This document shows, in pieces, positions 45,301-53,827 of a DNA stretch of 55,038 nt (the stretch's first letter is position 1; each line of letters opens with the position of its first letter). The stretch comes from a virus: the IMG/VR virus record IMGVR_UViG_3300025131_000047, positions 1 through 55,038 of that record. One strand, 5' to 3'. The notes under the pieces are model-generated. The model searched no databases. It saw nothing but the letters and a program-made list of their open reading frames with translations, and had not been told where the DNA came from. The position numbers and the translations under genes were made by a program.

Positions 45301-46674
45301 TTACTCCCCCTTTTTAAATGTCTTATACTTCTCTTTCAATCTCTCAAGTTGTTTTTTAGCAGATTTTTCAACGATATCCTCAACCGATTCATTCGTCTGT
45401 GGTAGCACCTTTATTCTTACATTACTCGTGTCCATGAAAATTGGATACACCAACCCATCTGGTCCGTTTCTATTTTTAGCTATAAAGATGCGCCCACTGT
45501 TGGTGTTTTTATCCTCGATGGTTCGTGAAACCGTAAAAATAAAATCTGCAACAAAACACTTATTAAACGCTTCCGAAATTGCTTCCATGGTAATAACTTC
45601 CGCGTTTAAACCGCTTCTATTTGTTTGAGAGGCTGTCCAGACAGGGCATTCGTTTACTTGCGCAATACCTCTCAACTCCTCATAAATAGTCTCCAGCTGA
45701 TGTCTTTTCTCATCTTTTATAGAAGAAATTGGTCTTAATAAATCCCCATAATCGACGATAATTAAGTCCGGGGAAAACCCCCTAATCTTCATCTTTTCCA
45801 GGTGATTTTTAATCGTTTGGACCGATGCAGATTTGGTAGGATACTCCTTCACAATCAGCTTTCCTTCTATTTCTTGTACTTCTTCGTAAATCTTTTCCTT
45901 AAAAGAAATTACATTTGAAAGGTCCACGCCGGTAAGACAACTATCATACCGACTCGCAACTACAGTATCCGCTAACTCCAGCGTGTAGTGTATAACATTC
46001 TTCCCAGCTTTCAATGCTTGTGCGCCTAAATGCACCAACGCCATGCTTTTTCCCGCTCCTGTAGGAGCGATACACACACCCAGCTCTCCCTTTCCGATGC
46101 CGCCCTTGCACAAGTTATCAACCTCTATCCATCCAGTCGTTACTGGGTTTCTTTCGCGGATTTGAAATCTTTTCTCAAAATCAAGAATATAATCATATCC
46201 AAAGTTGTTGTCACTTCCAAGTTTAATAGCGTCATTGATTACGCTGCTAACCTCGTCAAAAGAGGAACGCTTGATCAGGTCAACAGACCGAATCAGTGCT
46301 TCCTTTAGCTTTTGTTTTCTGCAAAAGTCTAACGCTACGTCTTTTATGTATTCAGACTCAGTTGTTTCCAATCCGGTCGATAATACTCTAGCATAATAGT
46401 CCCGTATGAGGACCTGAATAGATTCTTGTTCTTTCTTTAACTCTGTCCGTATAATGGACTTCATAATTTTGGCGGTTGGGTGGACACCGTATTTTTGTCG
46501 ATATCCTTGAATTTTGTTGATAAAGACCCTAAGATGTTTAAGTTCTAGAAACTTTATATTAAAAACTTCAAATATTTGATCTGCAAATGGTCTGTCTACC
46601 AAAATTAAGTGACACAGATCCTCTTGAAAAGATCTACCAAAGTTTGAGAAATCTTCCCTTTCTTGCTCCGTCAT
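45301..46674 (-). CDS. replicative DNA helicase, DnaB/T4 gp41 type, 457 aa
   Basis: Residues 1-160 form a helical N-terminal domain. The RecA-like C-terminal domain shows Walker A A-P-T-G-A-G-K-S (about 205-212), Walker B L-I-I-V-D-Y-G-D (about 315-322) and Q-T-N-R-S. It would form a hexamer that unwinds the fork. No primase is visible in this window. Three nt separate the stop from the reductase gene. Confidence 0.9.
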   Translation of the reverse strand: MTEQEREDFSNFGRSFQEDLCHLILVDRPFADQIFEVFNIKFLELKHLRVFINKIQGYRQKYGVHPTAKIMKSIIRTELKKEQESIQVLIRDYYARVLSTGLETTESEYIKDVALDFCRKQKLKEALIRSVDLIKRSSFDEVSSVINDAIKLGSDNNFGYDYILDFEKRFQIRERNPVTTGWIEVDNLCKGGIGKGELGVCIAPTGAGKSMALVHLGAQALKAGKNVIHYTLELADTVVASRYDSCLTGVDLSNVISFKEKIYEEVQEIEGKLIVKEYPTKSASVQTIKNHLEKMKIRGFSPDLIIVDYGDLLRPISSIKDEKRHQLETIYEELRGIAQVNECPVWTASQTNRSGLNAEVITMEAISEAFNKCFVADFIFTVSRTIEDKNTNSGRIFIAKNRNGPDGLVYPIFMDTSNVRIKVLPQTNESVEDIVEKSAKKQLERLKEKYKTFKKGE

Positions 46675-46698
46675 GTTTTTCCTTTTATTTAATGATTA

Positions 46699-46727
46699 AT
46701 CTTATCACAAAGACCAAAAAATTGCAA
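46699..46727 (-). promoter_or_regulatory. sigma70-type promoter
   Basis: TTGCAA, 17 bp, TAAGAT, upstream of the helicase gene; the -35 overlaps the end of the exonuclease gene's neighbourhood (stop at 46730). Confidence 0.55.
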
Positions 46728-46729
46728 GA

Positions 46730-47692
46730 CTAAAAGTCAGATATCATTCGATTGAAACTTTCGAACAAAGAACTCAATGAGATTTCGCCAATACCGTCCT
46801 GGTGCATCAGCGTCCTTAACCCAGTCTTGTTAAACTCAGGAACATGCCCGTCTATTGCTTCGTCTATTCTAGTTTTACCCTGAATAGAGATAGAGGGGGA
46901 ATATAATTGCATTATTTTATAATTGCTCTCGACCTTGTCTGTCTCTTCTAATACACGGTCATAAACTTTTAACTTGGTTTCCTGCTCTTTGCAGTGAGTA
47001 ACAACATCTTCCAGATAACATTCCTTCTCATCGGCGAAGAAGGGGAACCTCTTAGCGACAGTTGCCAATCCGACACCCGGAACGCCATCTAAATTGTCAC
47101 TTTTGTCCCCCGCCAGTGCTCTCGCCAAAGCGAAATTCGTTGGATGAATTTTATATTGTTCCAAAACTGCCTTCTTATTAAGCACTTGATTTTGTGTTGG
47201 TCTGTACAATATCGTCTTGTCATCCAACAATTGAATAAAGTCCTTATCACTGGAAACAATGACTTTTTGCCAATCTTTGAACTTTTGCTTTTGTGCGACA
47301 TGCGAAATCACATCGTCGGCCTCAACGCGGGGCTCTATAAATTGAACTATTGGAGTTTGGTTAAGATATTCTATCGCCCTGATCTGTTGCCAAGCTTTAT
47401 TTTCTTTTTCCTGTTCCTCCGTCAAGTGACGGGTATCCCTGTTCAGCCTCAGTGGCGGCTTTCTTCCTAATTTATAATTTTTATTTTGAGCGCGTCTCTT
47501 TTGAGACCCCCCTTCTCCATCCCAAACAACGACAGTCATATCCGGACTTACAATCCTCGTTAACTTGTTGAGAATCTTAAGGAAACCCTTTGAACCACCA
47601 ATTGGACTTCCGTTTATTGACAAACTTGGGTCGACAATATACGACCTTAAAAATTGATTGTGTGCATCCACAATCATCACTCTACCATTCAT
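46730..47692 (-). CDS. 5'-3' exonuclease / FEN-family (RNase H of T4 type), 320 aa
   Basis: Metal-binding acidic residues are in V-M-I-V-D-A-H (Asp 9), V-V-W-D-G-E-G, V-E-A-D-D-V-I, V-S-S-D-K-D-F, and the H3TH segment A-G-D-K-S-D-N-L-D-G-V-P-G-V-G. It removes RNA primers or flaps in lagging-strand synthesis. It lacks a polymerase domain, which is carried separately (52628-53827). It lies just past the terminator at 47715-47759. Confidence 0.92.
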   Translation of the reverse strand: MNGRVMIVDAHNQFLRSYIVDPSLSINGSPIGGSKGFLKILNKLTRIVSPDMTVVVWDGEGGSQKRRAQNKNYKLGRKPPLRLNRDTRHLTEEQEKENKAWQQIRAIEYLNQTPIVQFIEPRVEADDVISHVAQKQKFKDWQKVIVSSDKDFIQLLDDKTILYRPTQNQVLNKKAVLEQYKIHPTNFALARALAGDKSDNLDGVPGVGLATVAKRFPFFADEKECYLEDVVTHCKEQETKLKVYDRVLEETDKVESNYKIMQLYSPSISIQGKTRIDEAIDGHVPEFNKTGLRTLMHQDGIGEISLSSLFESFNRMISDF

Positions 47693-47714
47693 TTTTTACC
47701 TCTTTTCAAAAAAA

Positions 47715-47759
47715 GCCCCTGAGCGCGTGCAACCATAATAGGAAAACACGCTCAGGGGC
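47715..47759 (-). terminator. strong rho-independent terminator after recA
   Basis: Perfect 11-bp arms GCCCCTGAGCG/CGCTCAGGGGC around a 23-nt loop, followed on the minus strand by TTTTTTTGAAAAG. It separates the RecA-type gene from the exonuclease gene. Confidence 0.9.
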
Positions 47760-47785
47760 GGAGATGCCGAGAACCAAGTGGGTGC

Positions 47786-48916
47786 TTAATCCTCGACGGG
47801 GAGAGACTCTTCCTCTTCATAATAGTCAGCAGCATTACCTGTTCTGTTCTTAAATTTCATTATAACATCTTGATCAATAATTTGCAAGACCTTATTTCGG
47901 AATTTATCATCTTTCAGCTCTTTAACCCAGCCCTTTCTCTGGAACTTCTTCTCGGTGCCATCTTCTAACTCTAATGAAAACCACGCACCAGATTGTTTTA
48001 GACTATCTGATATTTGAATTGCCTCGAACCAGCTTTCCTCGTCTTGAACGCCCACATTGTCAACTTCACCCCACAGGATTTTAAAATTACAATGTCTTCC
48101 TGCTGTTCCAAAACGAGACTTTTCAAGCTTTGCTTTAACCTCAGACCCGATTCTGAATCCATTCTCGTCTACTACAAACGATGCTTTCGCTTTTCTACCC
48201 GTAAGCCACACCCTCAAAGAATAAGCGTAATGCATAGCCTTGCCGCCCGGAGTGACATACGGAGTCGTCATCGCTTCCGATGGGGACCGAGTAATGTTTG
48301 TCTTCAGCTGGTTGAGAACCAGGAGTGTTGCCTGGCTGTTCGCAATCGGCACAGTTAACTTCGACATCCCCTTTGATAGAATCCTGGCCTTTACTGCCAT
48401 TGAAGACTGAGGATTGAAATCACCTTCTATATCAGAAATTGCTGGTGTCAGAGCAAGAGAGTCCCAAATGAACAACCACTTATTTCCGGTTGCCAACAAT
48501 TCCTCTATTGTCTCTAGCACAAATTCGACACTCTCTGCCTGAACGTACATTAAACGATCTAAGTCACATCCCGCCCTCTCAAGAAAAGAAGGATCAATCG
48601 CAGATTCAGAATCAAAATATACCACTTCGATGCCCATCTTCTGAGCATTTGCTGCGATTTGTGTTGCCATATAAGATTTACCAGTTGATTCAAGACCTGC
48701 AATCTCTGAAATCTTCCCAACAGGGATCCCTGCGAGTCTTCCTTTGCAAACAATCGAATCCAGCCACCGGGAACCGGTTGGAATCCACTCCTTAACCTCT
48801 GTCGGGTTGTCCTCTGCCAGACTGTGTGCCACGGAGTGACCAGCCTTCTTGTTTATGATCCTACGAATCTCATCCATTGAGACCTTCCCTGGTTTAATTT
48901 TTGTTACTTTTACCAC
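47786..48916 (-). CDS. recA: RecA/UvsX-type recombinase, 376 aa
   Basis: Walker A G-L-E-S-T-G-K-S (74-81), then V-V-Y-F-D-S-E-S-A-I-D, Walker B W-L-F-I-W-D-S-L and L-V-L-N-Q-L-K (loop 2 region), ending in an acidic tail (YYEEEESLPVED). It pairs single strands with duplex DNA for repair and recombination-dependent replication. The start abuts the Dam stop by one base. Confidence 0.95.
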   Translation of the reverse strand: MVKVTKIKPGKVSMDEIRRIINKKAGHSVAHSLAEDNPTEVKEWIPTGSRWLDSIVCKGRLAGIPVGKISEIAGLESTGKSYMATQIAANAQKMGIEVVYFDSESAIDPSFLERAGCDLDRLMYVQAESVEFVLETIEELLATGNKWLFIWDSLALTPAISDIEGDFNPQSSMAVKARILSKGMSKLTVPIANSQATLLVLNQLKTNITRSPSEAMTTPYVTPGGKAMHYAYSLRVWLTGRKAKASFVVDENGFRIGSEVKAKLEKSRFGTAGRHCNFKILWGEVDNVGVQDEESWFEAIQISDSLKQSGAWFSLELEDGTEKKFQRKGWVKELKDDKFRNKVLQIIDQDVIMKFKNRTGNAADYYEEEESLPVED

Positions 48917-49776
48917 TATTTTCTCTCCTTATTAATGATTAAAATTTCAGATGATTCCTTCATCTTTTTCTTTTGTCCCGCTTCCCTTTCTTTCTTGGAA
49001 TATATGTTGTTCATGCTATATGCCCAACTGACATCCAAGATCTCATAATCCTTGTACATCTCTCTGATCCACTCTTTGTTATTGTATGACAATATCCAAT
49101 TACTTCTAGAAGACAGTACCTCATACAAAGCCAGATGGTCGAACCCCTTATGCATGTTTCCCTTATCTCCATAAAGCTTGTGTTTGTCTAATGCGTATGG
49201 AGGGTCAGCATAAATAAGAGCATTCGGGTTTTTAAGAATCGATGTCTTAAAACATTCGCATTCAACGCCAAAGTTCTTGCCCTCAAAATCCAAAATTCTT
49301 TGAATGCTCGAATCTGTGAACCTGACATAACCAGCTCTTTTAGAATAGCCTCCGGAAAGGGTCTCGCCCGAAAAAGAAGACCTGTTAAGTGCATAGAAAA
49401 TTGCTGCGTTCCTTACAGAATATTCTTTTGCATTTCTCAACTCATCTCTCAGATCTAAAAAGTCTTTTTTCCAGAGACCCCTCACTACAGAAGTTCCAGT
49501 TTTTGTTTCATAAAACTCGTCATTAAAAAAACGAAAAGAATCTGCGATTTTTGCCAACTCTTCTTTGTCTTCTAACAAAGCCTTCCAGAACCAATGAAGT
49601 GGTTTGAATAAATCATATCCAACAACTCTTGTTCCTCTTTCAGCAACAGCTAACTCAATAGAACCACCACCGAAGAAAGGGGAGCAAAGCTCCCCAGTGT
49701 CTTCAGGGATGTGATCTAAGATTATCTTGACGGCTCTAGTTTTGCCACCTGGATATCTAAGAGGACTTTTCATCAA
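48916..49776 (-). CDS. dam: DNA adenine methyltransferase, D12 class (Dam), 286 aa
   Basis: N-terminal S-P-L-R-Y-P-G-G-K (SAM motif), C-S-P-F-F-G-G-G-S-I-E and the catalytic A-D-P-P-Y (about 190-194). It makes N6-methyladenine, usually in GATC-type sites, and could protect phage DNA from restriction. Overlaps the upstream ParB-like gene by 4 nt. Confidence 0.93.
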   Translation of the reverse strand: MMKSPLRYPGGKTRAVKIILDHIPEDTGELCSPFFGGGSIELAVAERGTRVVGYDLFKPLHWFWKALLEDKEELAKIADSFRFFNDEFYETKTGTSVVRGLWKKDFLDLRDELRNAKEYSVRNAAIFYALNRSSFSGETLSGGYSKRAGYVRFTDSSIQRILDFEGKNFGVECECFKTSILKNPNALIYADPPYALDKHKLYGDKGNMHKGFDHLALYEVLSSRSNWILSYNNKEWIREMYKDYEILDVSWAYSMNNIYSKKEREAGQKKKMKESSEILIINKERK

Positions 49777-50822
49777 TACTCTTCCACGCTCACAAGGTCG
49801 TTGCCGCCCAAACTGTGATCTCCGTCAATTTGTGGGACCGCTCCAAGAATCTCGTAAGGCAGCTTAAAGTTACCAGCAAAAGAAATGCCGTGCATCTTTT
49901 CGATGAGGGCATAAGTTCCCTGAACATGGTTTTCCAATCTCGAAAGACTTGTTTTGAGTGCAAGTCTCGCCTTTGAAGAAGTTTCAGAGTTTGTATAGAG
50001 AACCACTTTTGTTGGAAACTTATTGCCCTTTAGCCTTGAAGTCTCCAAGATTTGGCTCCATAGCCTGTCTACGTAGGAAATTTGGTCAATGGACAAGAGT
50101 TCGAAATCAGCCTTGGGCAGGCTCAAATTAGTTTCAACCCAGGTTTCCCACTCTTGTCTAGACTTCCTAAGAACAATAGATGTACCCGTTTCGGTTTTTT
50201 CCATAATTTTTTCGATTATCTTTGTAACCTGACCATTAATAGCGTTGTCATACCACTGTTCAATATCAACCTCTCCGTAAAGCCAGTCGCGGATGGCTTT
50301 CTTGTTTCTTTCCATCTCTCCCTTATTAATAAGGTGAATTCCTCCACTAATAAAGTCGTGAAATTTCGATGGCTCTGACGGAGGGTGGTTGTTTTCTCTG
50401 AGTCCGTTGGTTACAGTATTTCTCTCTGAGGAGTCTTCTCTCTCATATACAGCCACTGGCATAAATTTCTCATTATTCAACTTAGCTGCCGCGATTCTCG
50501 TTCTCCCCCCCAAGATGGTACCCTCGGTGTCGACAGACGGTGGAAATTCAGTGGTCATGAATCCACGGGTCCTAAAAGACGCCCTCATATCCTCGATACT
50601 GTCATCGCGATTACCTGTAGCTGCACGTACCCCAAGATTCCAAAATTGCGAAGAAGTGGTATCAAACAAATCCAGATCTACGAAGTCATATTCGAGGAAT
50701 TCTGCATCTTTGTAATCTTTTCTTTGGAGGAGATCGAAATCCTCTAAATTAATTGTTCCCTGGCGATTAAATCCAGGCTTCCTTTTTGGCATAGAAGCCA
50801 CATTTCTCTTACTCGTTGTCAT
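49773..50822 (-). CDS. ParB/Srx-like domain protein, 349 aa
   Basis: Residues 70-125 (DSIEDMRASFRTRGFMTTEF, then GRTRIAAAKLNNEKFMPVAV) match the N-terminal domain of ParB-like proteins, including the G-G-R-T-R-I turn. The rest is helical, with TKIIEKIMEKTETGTS and a basic middle. In phages such proteins often sit beside methylases and act in regulation or nicking. Promoter not obvious; AGGAGG precedes the ATG. Confidence 0.75.
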   Translation of the reverse strand: MTTSKRNVASMPKRKPGFNRQGTINLEDFDLLQRKDYKDAEFLEYDFVDLDLFDTTSSQFWNLGVRAATGNRDDSIEDMRASFRTRGFMTTEFPPSVDTEGTILGGRTRIAAAKLNNEKFMPVAVYEREDSSERNTVTNGLRENNHPPSEPSKFHDFISGGIHLINKGEMERNKKAIRDWLYGEVDIEQWYDNAINGQVTKIIEKIMEKTETGTSIVLRKSRQEWETWVETNLSLPKADFELLSIDQISYVDRLWSQILETSRLKGNKFPTKVVLYTNSETSSKARLALKTSLSRLENHVQGTYALIEKMHGISFAGNFKLPYEILGAVPQIDGDHSLGGNDLVSVEEY

Positions 50823-50896
50823 AGTAAACCTCCTGTATTGTCGTTGACATTAGAGTTGAGTCGAAATTGTCGAAAACTTTATCGACTCTCTAAAAT

Positions 50897-50920
50897 GAGG
50901 CACCTGTAAACCCGTGCCTC
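50897..50920 (-). terminator. hairpin terminator after the SSB gene
   Basis: GAGGCAC/GTGCCTC form a 7-bp stem with a 10-nt loop 16 nt past the SSB stop, followed by ATTTTAG on the minus strand. Confidence 0.65.
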
Positions 50921-50935
50921 CCTGCGGTTTTAAAT

Positions 50936-51700
50936 TTAATTACTCAATAGGTCGTTGAATGCGGCCTCGACTGCATCTACCTCCTTGTCTGCTGGCTGTG
51001 GCGAGACATTCCCACCAAACTTTTCAACTTGCCTTTCAATGTTGTCGCTGTCCAAGAAAGTGTCTAAGATTGCTTGAGTTTCCTCTGTGGTCTTTCTATC
51101 AAACAGCTTTTCCAAATCAGGAACAGTCTCTAGCAACTCGGCGCAACGTTCATCTCCGCCTACTGCGTCGTCACAAAGAACCGTCTTACGAGGTCTAGGA
51201 CGAATATCCGTTCGAGGGAAGGTTGCTCCCGGTGGCTTGCCGTACATAATTTTGAGGTCATTACCAGATTCAGGGTCCGTAACGTCTCCGTAATCCGGGT
51301 CGAGAACAATCGTTAGCAACTTCTCATATGCCATCTTTCCGTATCCCCACACTCTGACTCCTTGAGTCTCTTCGCCCCTGACAAGGACTGGTGAGAAGAA
51401 TCTCTGCTTTGCGAAAAGGTTCTTCGCCATCTTCTTGCTTTCTTCGGTGCCTTCGTTCCACAGCTTATTCGCAAAGTTGCAGACCGGACAATCATCTCCG
51501 AAGTTTCTCTTTGGACACAGGAACCCTCCTTGTGCCACGTTGTAGTGAAAGAACTTTTCCTTGAATGGGTCTCCATCCGGTGTTGGAACGATTCTCACGT
51601 TGCTTTCTCCATCTTGTGGCTTCCAGAAGTCCGTTCTAGAACCCCCCTTGCCTGTGACGGTGTTAAGTTTCTCGCGCATGCGATCTAGATCAAGTGCCAT
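50936..51700 (-). CDS. single-stranded DNA-binding protein, T4 gp32-like, 254 aa
   Basis: Starts at MALDLDRMREK (AAGGAG upstream). An N-terminal basic segment is followed by an OB-type core with a zinc site, C-P-K-R-N-F-G-D-D-C-P-V-C (about 59-71), as in gp32. A C-terminal tail with acidic residues (DKEVDAVEAAFNDLL) would contact replication partners. It coats ssDNA at forks. A leader hairpin at 51737-51756 may allow self-control. Confidence 0.88.
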   Translation of the reverse strand: MALDLDRMREKLNTVTGKGGSRTDFWKPQDGESNVRIVPTPDGDPFKEKFFHYNVAQGGFLCPKRNFGDDCPVCNFANKLWNEGTEESKKMAKNLFAKQRFFSPVLVRGEETQGVRVWGYGKMAYEKLLTIVLDPDYGDVTDPESGNDLKIMYGKPPGATFPRTDIRPRPRKTVLCDDAVGGDERCAELLETVPDLEKLFDRKTTEETQAILDTFLDSDNIERQVEKFGGNVSPQPADKEVDAVEAAFNDLLSN

Positions 51701-51723
51701 AGTGTTTTCTCCTTTTTTTACTC

Positions 51724-51756
51724 TTTGGCTAAAGCAGGTCAGCAAATTTCCTGACC
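51724..51756 (-). promoter_or_regulatory. leader hairpin/possible pseudoknot in the SSB mRNA
   Basis: GGTCAG/CTGACC (51737-51742, 51751-51756) form a hairpin in the mRNA leader. Its loop TTTG can pair with CAAA at 51724-51727. T4 gene 32 uses a leader pseudoknot for autogenous repression; this one is an inference by analogy. Confidence 0.45.
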
Positions 51757-51766
51757 AACTGTTTAT

Positions 51767-51795
51767 ATATTAACAAATGTTTTGGCATTTGTCAA
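51767..51795 (-). promoter_or_regulatory. strong sigma70-type promoter for SSB
   Basis: TTGACA, 17 bp, TAATAT, then ATAAACAG. Upstream of the SSB gene by 67 nt. Confidence 0.8.
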
Positions 51796-51803
51796 GTGTT
51801 TTC

Positions 51804-52640
51804 TTATTTTTCTTGTATAAAAGATGAGTGCGACAAAATGTAAGCATATTCTTGTTCGTAACTCGTTGGATATATTCCATAACTCACTTTCCTATCTTCT
51901 GTCGCTTTGCTCTTTACCTGATTGACAATCTTCCTATGAAGACCCTTTTCTTTGGTCATCTTTTCTTCAGGTATGCCATAATAGTACCTTGTTTCTCTTG
52001 TTTTGTCAAGAGGAAAAAACAAATTTTCTTCACCTGTTTTTGGATTTAAAATCCCAAATGTTGAAATCCTCGCAGTCTCAGCTGGAGATGAAAAGGTGTC
52101 CGTAACAGAAGATACGTGGTCGAAAAAGTTGATCATATGAAAGGAACTCGCAATGAGGTCGTTTATCGAGTCGTAGTATCCCACAATGGACGCATCTTCA
52201 ATCATTGGATCAATAGCCAGATTTGATATCAAGAATGTCCTCTCCAACAGAGCAGACCTTGCATACTCTTGCAGCACGCTGAATACCGCTCTTTCCTGAA
52301 GTGTTTTTCCCTCACTCAAAAGCTCAGTTTCGGGGGCTATATACAAAACGCTGATTTTGCATCTTTTGTGTATTTGTTCCAATATCATTAATGAAGCACT
52401 GGCTGTTCTACTCGCTCCACAAACAATAAAAAGCACATCTCCGGATACCTTCTTGAGAAAATTCTTCACATTTGGTCCGTTTTTCTCATACTCTTCAGGA
52501 TTGTCAAGCTTTTTTATTTTTAAGTAATTCTTCTCTTTGGAATCCTCATGATCAATCTTGTATGTCTTATATTCTTCATATTTCTCAAATTTACGAGCGA
52601 CGTTACAAGCTACGGTTCCGAGTGCAATTATAGTTTCCAA
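51804..52640 (-). CDS. conserved phage protein with possible tubulin/FtsZ-like fold, 278 aa
   Basis: Opens I-I-A-L-G-T-V-A-C-N-V-A-R-K-F, similar to the first loop of FtsZ/tubulin. F-I-V-C-G-A-S-R-T-A-S-A-S (about 72-84) lies where the G-G-G-T-G-T-G signature occurs, followed by helix, strand SVLYIAPE, and VLQEYARSALLERTFLISN in the place of the FtsZ segment ending in I-P-N. The glycines are not kept, so GTP binding is doubtful. I recall related unnamed proteins in T4-like marine phages. Confidence 0.5.
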   Translation of the reverse strand: METIIALGTVACNVARKFEKYEEYKTYKIDHEDSKEKNYLKIKKLDNPEEYEKNGPNVKNFLKKVSGDVLFIVCGASRTASASLMILEQIHKRCKISVLYIAPETELLSEGKTLQERAVFSVLQEYARSALLERTFLISNLAIDPMIEDASIVGYYDSINDLIASSFHMINFFDHVSSVTDTFSSPAETARISTFGILNPKTGEENLFFPLDKTRETRYYYGIPEEKMTKEKGLHRKIVNQVKSKATEDRKVSYGIYPTSYEQEYAYILSHSSFIQEK

Positions 52641-53827
52641 CTTATCTCCCTCATCTCCCCGAAATTCTTTCCCATTTTAACATTAGTTCTATATTCCCCA
52701 AATCTCGTCTCCTGAAACATTTTGACTATCTCTCGGATATGCTGCTTGTCTTCTGCAGCAAAATCTAAAATGATTGAATCGTGCATTAGGAATGCAATAT
52801 TACTCTTCTTTTCCTTTAAGAAGTCAAAAACCTTTCTTGATTGTTCCAAGCATACATCACTTGAGGTCGATTGTAAAGTATAATTTACACAATGATATTC
52901 GTCTGATAAGATTTTTCTGTTAAAAGGTGTCCTTACCTGGTGTCCGTCGTAAAACTTTTCTTTTATTAAGTCGCGACTGTAAGCTCTAGATGATAAATAA
53001 TCATCAGAAGCGGGATTGTATAACCAAGCGAAGAATCTCTTCTTGGACTCCTCTCTCGTCGTCAGTCCCCTATACACATTCTCTGCGTTCCACTCGTGAA
53101 TATCAACTTCTGGCTGTTCTTGATCTGTGAGGGACAGCAGAGTCCTCGCTTCGGCTCCGTTAACATCAATTTCGACAAATAGATCATTATTTGGTTTTAT
53201 GTATTTCCTCAAATCTCTGTCAAGCGTCAGAATGGGGAAAAACCCTTTCTCCACTGTAAGTCTGCCAGTTTTAGTGCCAAACAAGTTATAAGAAACGCTT
53301 TTTCTCATCTTTTTCAAATTCTTCAAGAAATTTCTGTTTTTGTTCTTATAAGACCCAGACTTGATGGACGATATATCCAGATTAACCTTGCGATGTTTTA
53401 TATCCTCAAGCATGTGCACGATACTCAATAAGTGATCGTATTCTTCTGGTTTGTCAAGTCTTGAAAATACGTGTTCGGTGATTCTATTCTTCACATCCAA
53501 AAATCTGGAAATTTCTTTGGGCGGTAATAATTCCAAAAGGCAGTTTTCACTTAAGTCTACCTTTGCAGCATTTAGAGACCGAGAGAACGCCTTCATCTTA
53601 TTGTCGACAGACCCCCACTGGTCTTCGAGAAAAGAGGGACAAACGTCACCCAGGCTTTTACCCAGGCACCATAACCAAGCATAATCTATATGTCTATGTT
53701 GTAGAGAAGTCTCGGTAGGACGCCACGTTCTGGTTAGCTTAGAGAAGTCAAGATTCTCAAAGACACACCTAGAATCGTAGTACAATCCAACACATTCTTT
53801 CTTGTCGTCAATACTTTGGAAATACAC
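52628..53827 (-). CDS. family-A-like DNA polymerase, polymerase domain only, 399 aa
   Basis: Motif A is E-I-D-V-N-G-A-E-A-R (about 208-217; D keeps the metal, as in D-x-S-x-x-E-x-R). A finger-like segment R-x-x-I-K and N-Y-T-L-Q follow, and motif C is L-M-H-D-S-I-I-L (about 349-356, Ser in place of the usual Glu). No 3'-5' or 5'-3' exonuclease domain is present, but the separate FEN gene could supply the latter. It probably handles gap filling beside DnaE. Overlaps the preceding gene by 20 nt. Confidence 0.75.
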   Translation of the reverse strand: MYFQSIDDKKECVGLYYDSRCVFENLDFSKLTRTWRPTETSLQHRHIDYAWLWCLGKSLGDVCPSFLEDQWGSVDNKMKAFSRSLNAAKVDLSENCLLELLPPKEISRFLDVKNRITEHVFSRLDKPEEYDHLLSIVHMLEDIKHRKVNLDISSIKSGSYKNKNRNFLKNLKKMRKSVSYNLFGTKTGRLTVEKGFFPILTLDRDLRKYIKPNNDLFVEIDVNGAEARTLLSLTDQEQPEVDIHEWNAENVYRGLTTREESKKRFFAWLYNPASDDYLSSRAYSRDLIKEKFYDGHQVRTPFNRKILSDEYHCVNYTLQSTSSDVCLEQSRKVFDFLKEKKSNIAFLMHDSIILDFAAEDKQHIREIVKMFQETRFGEYRTNVKMGKNFGEMREISWKL

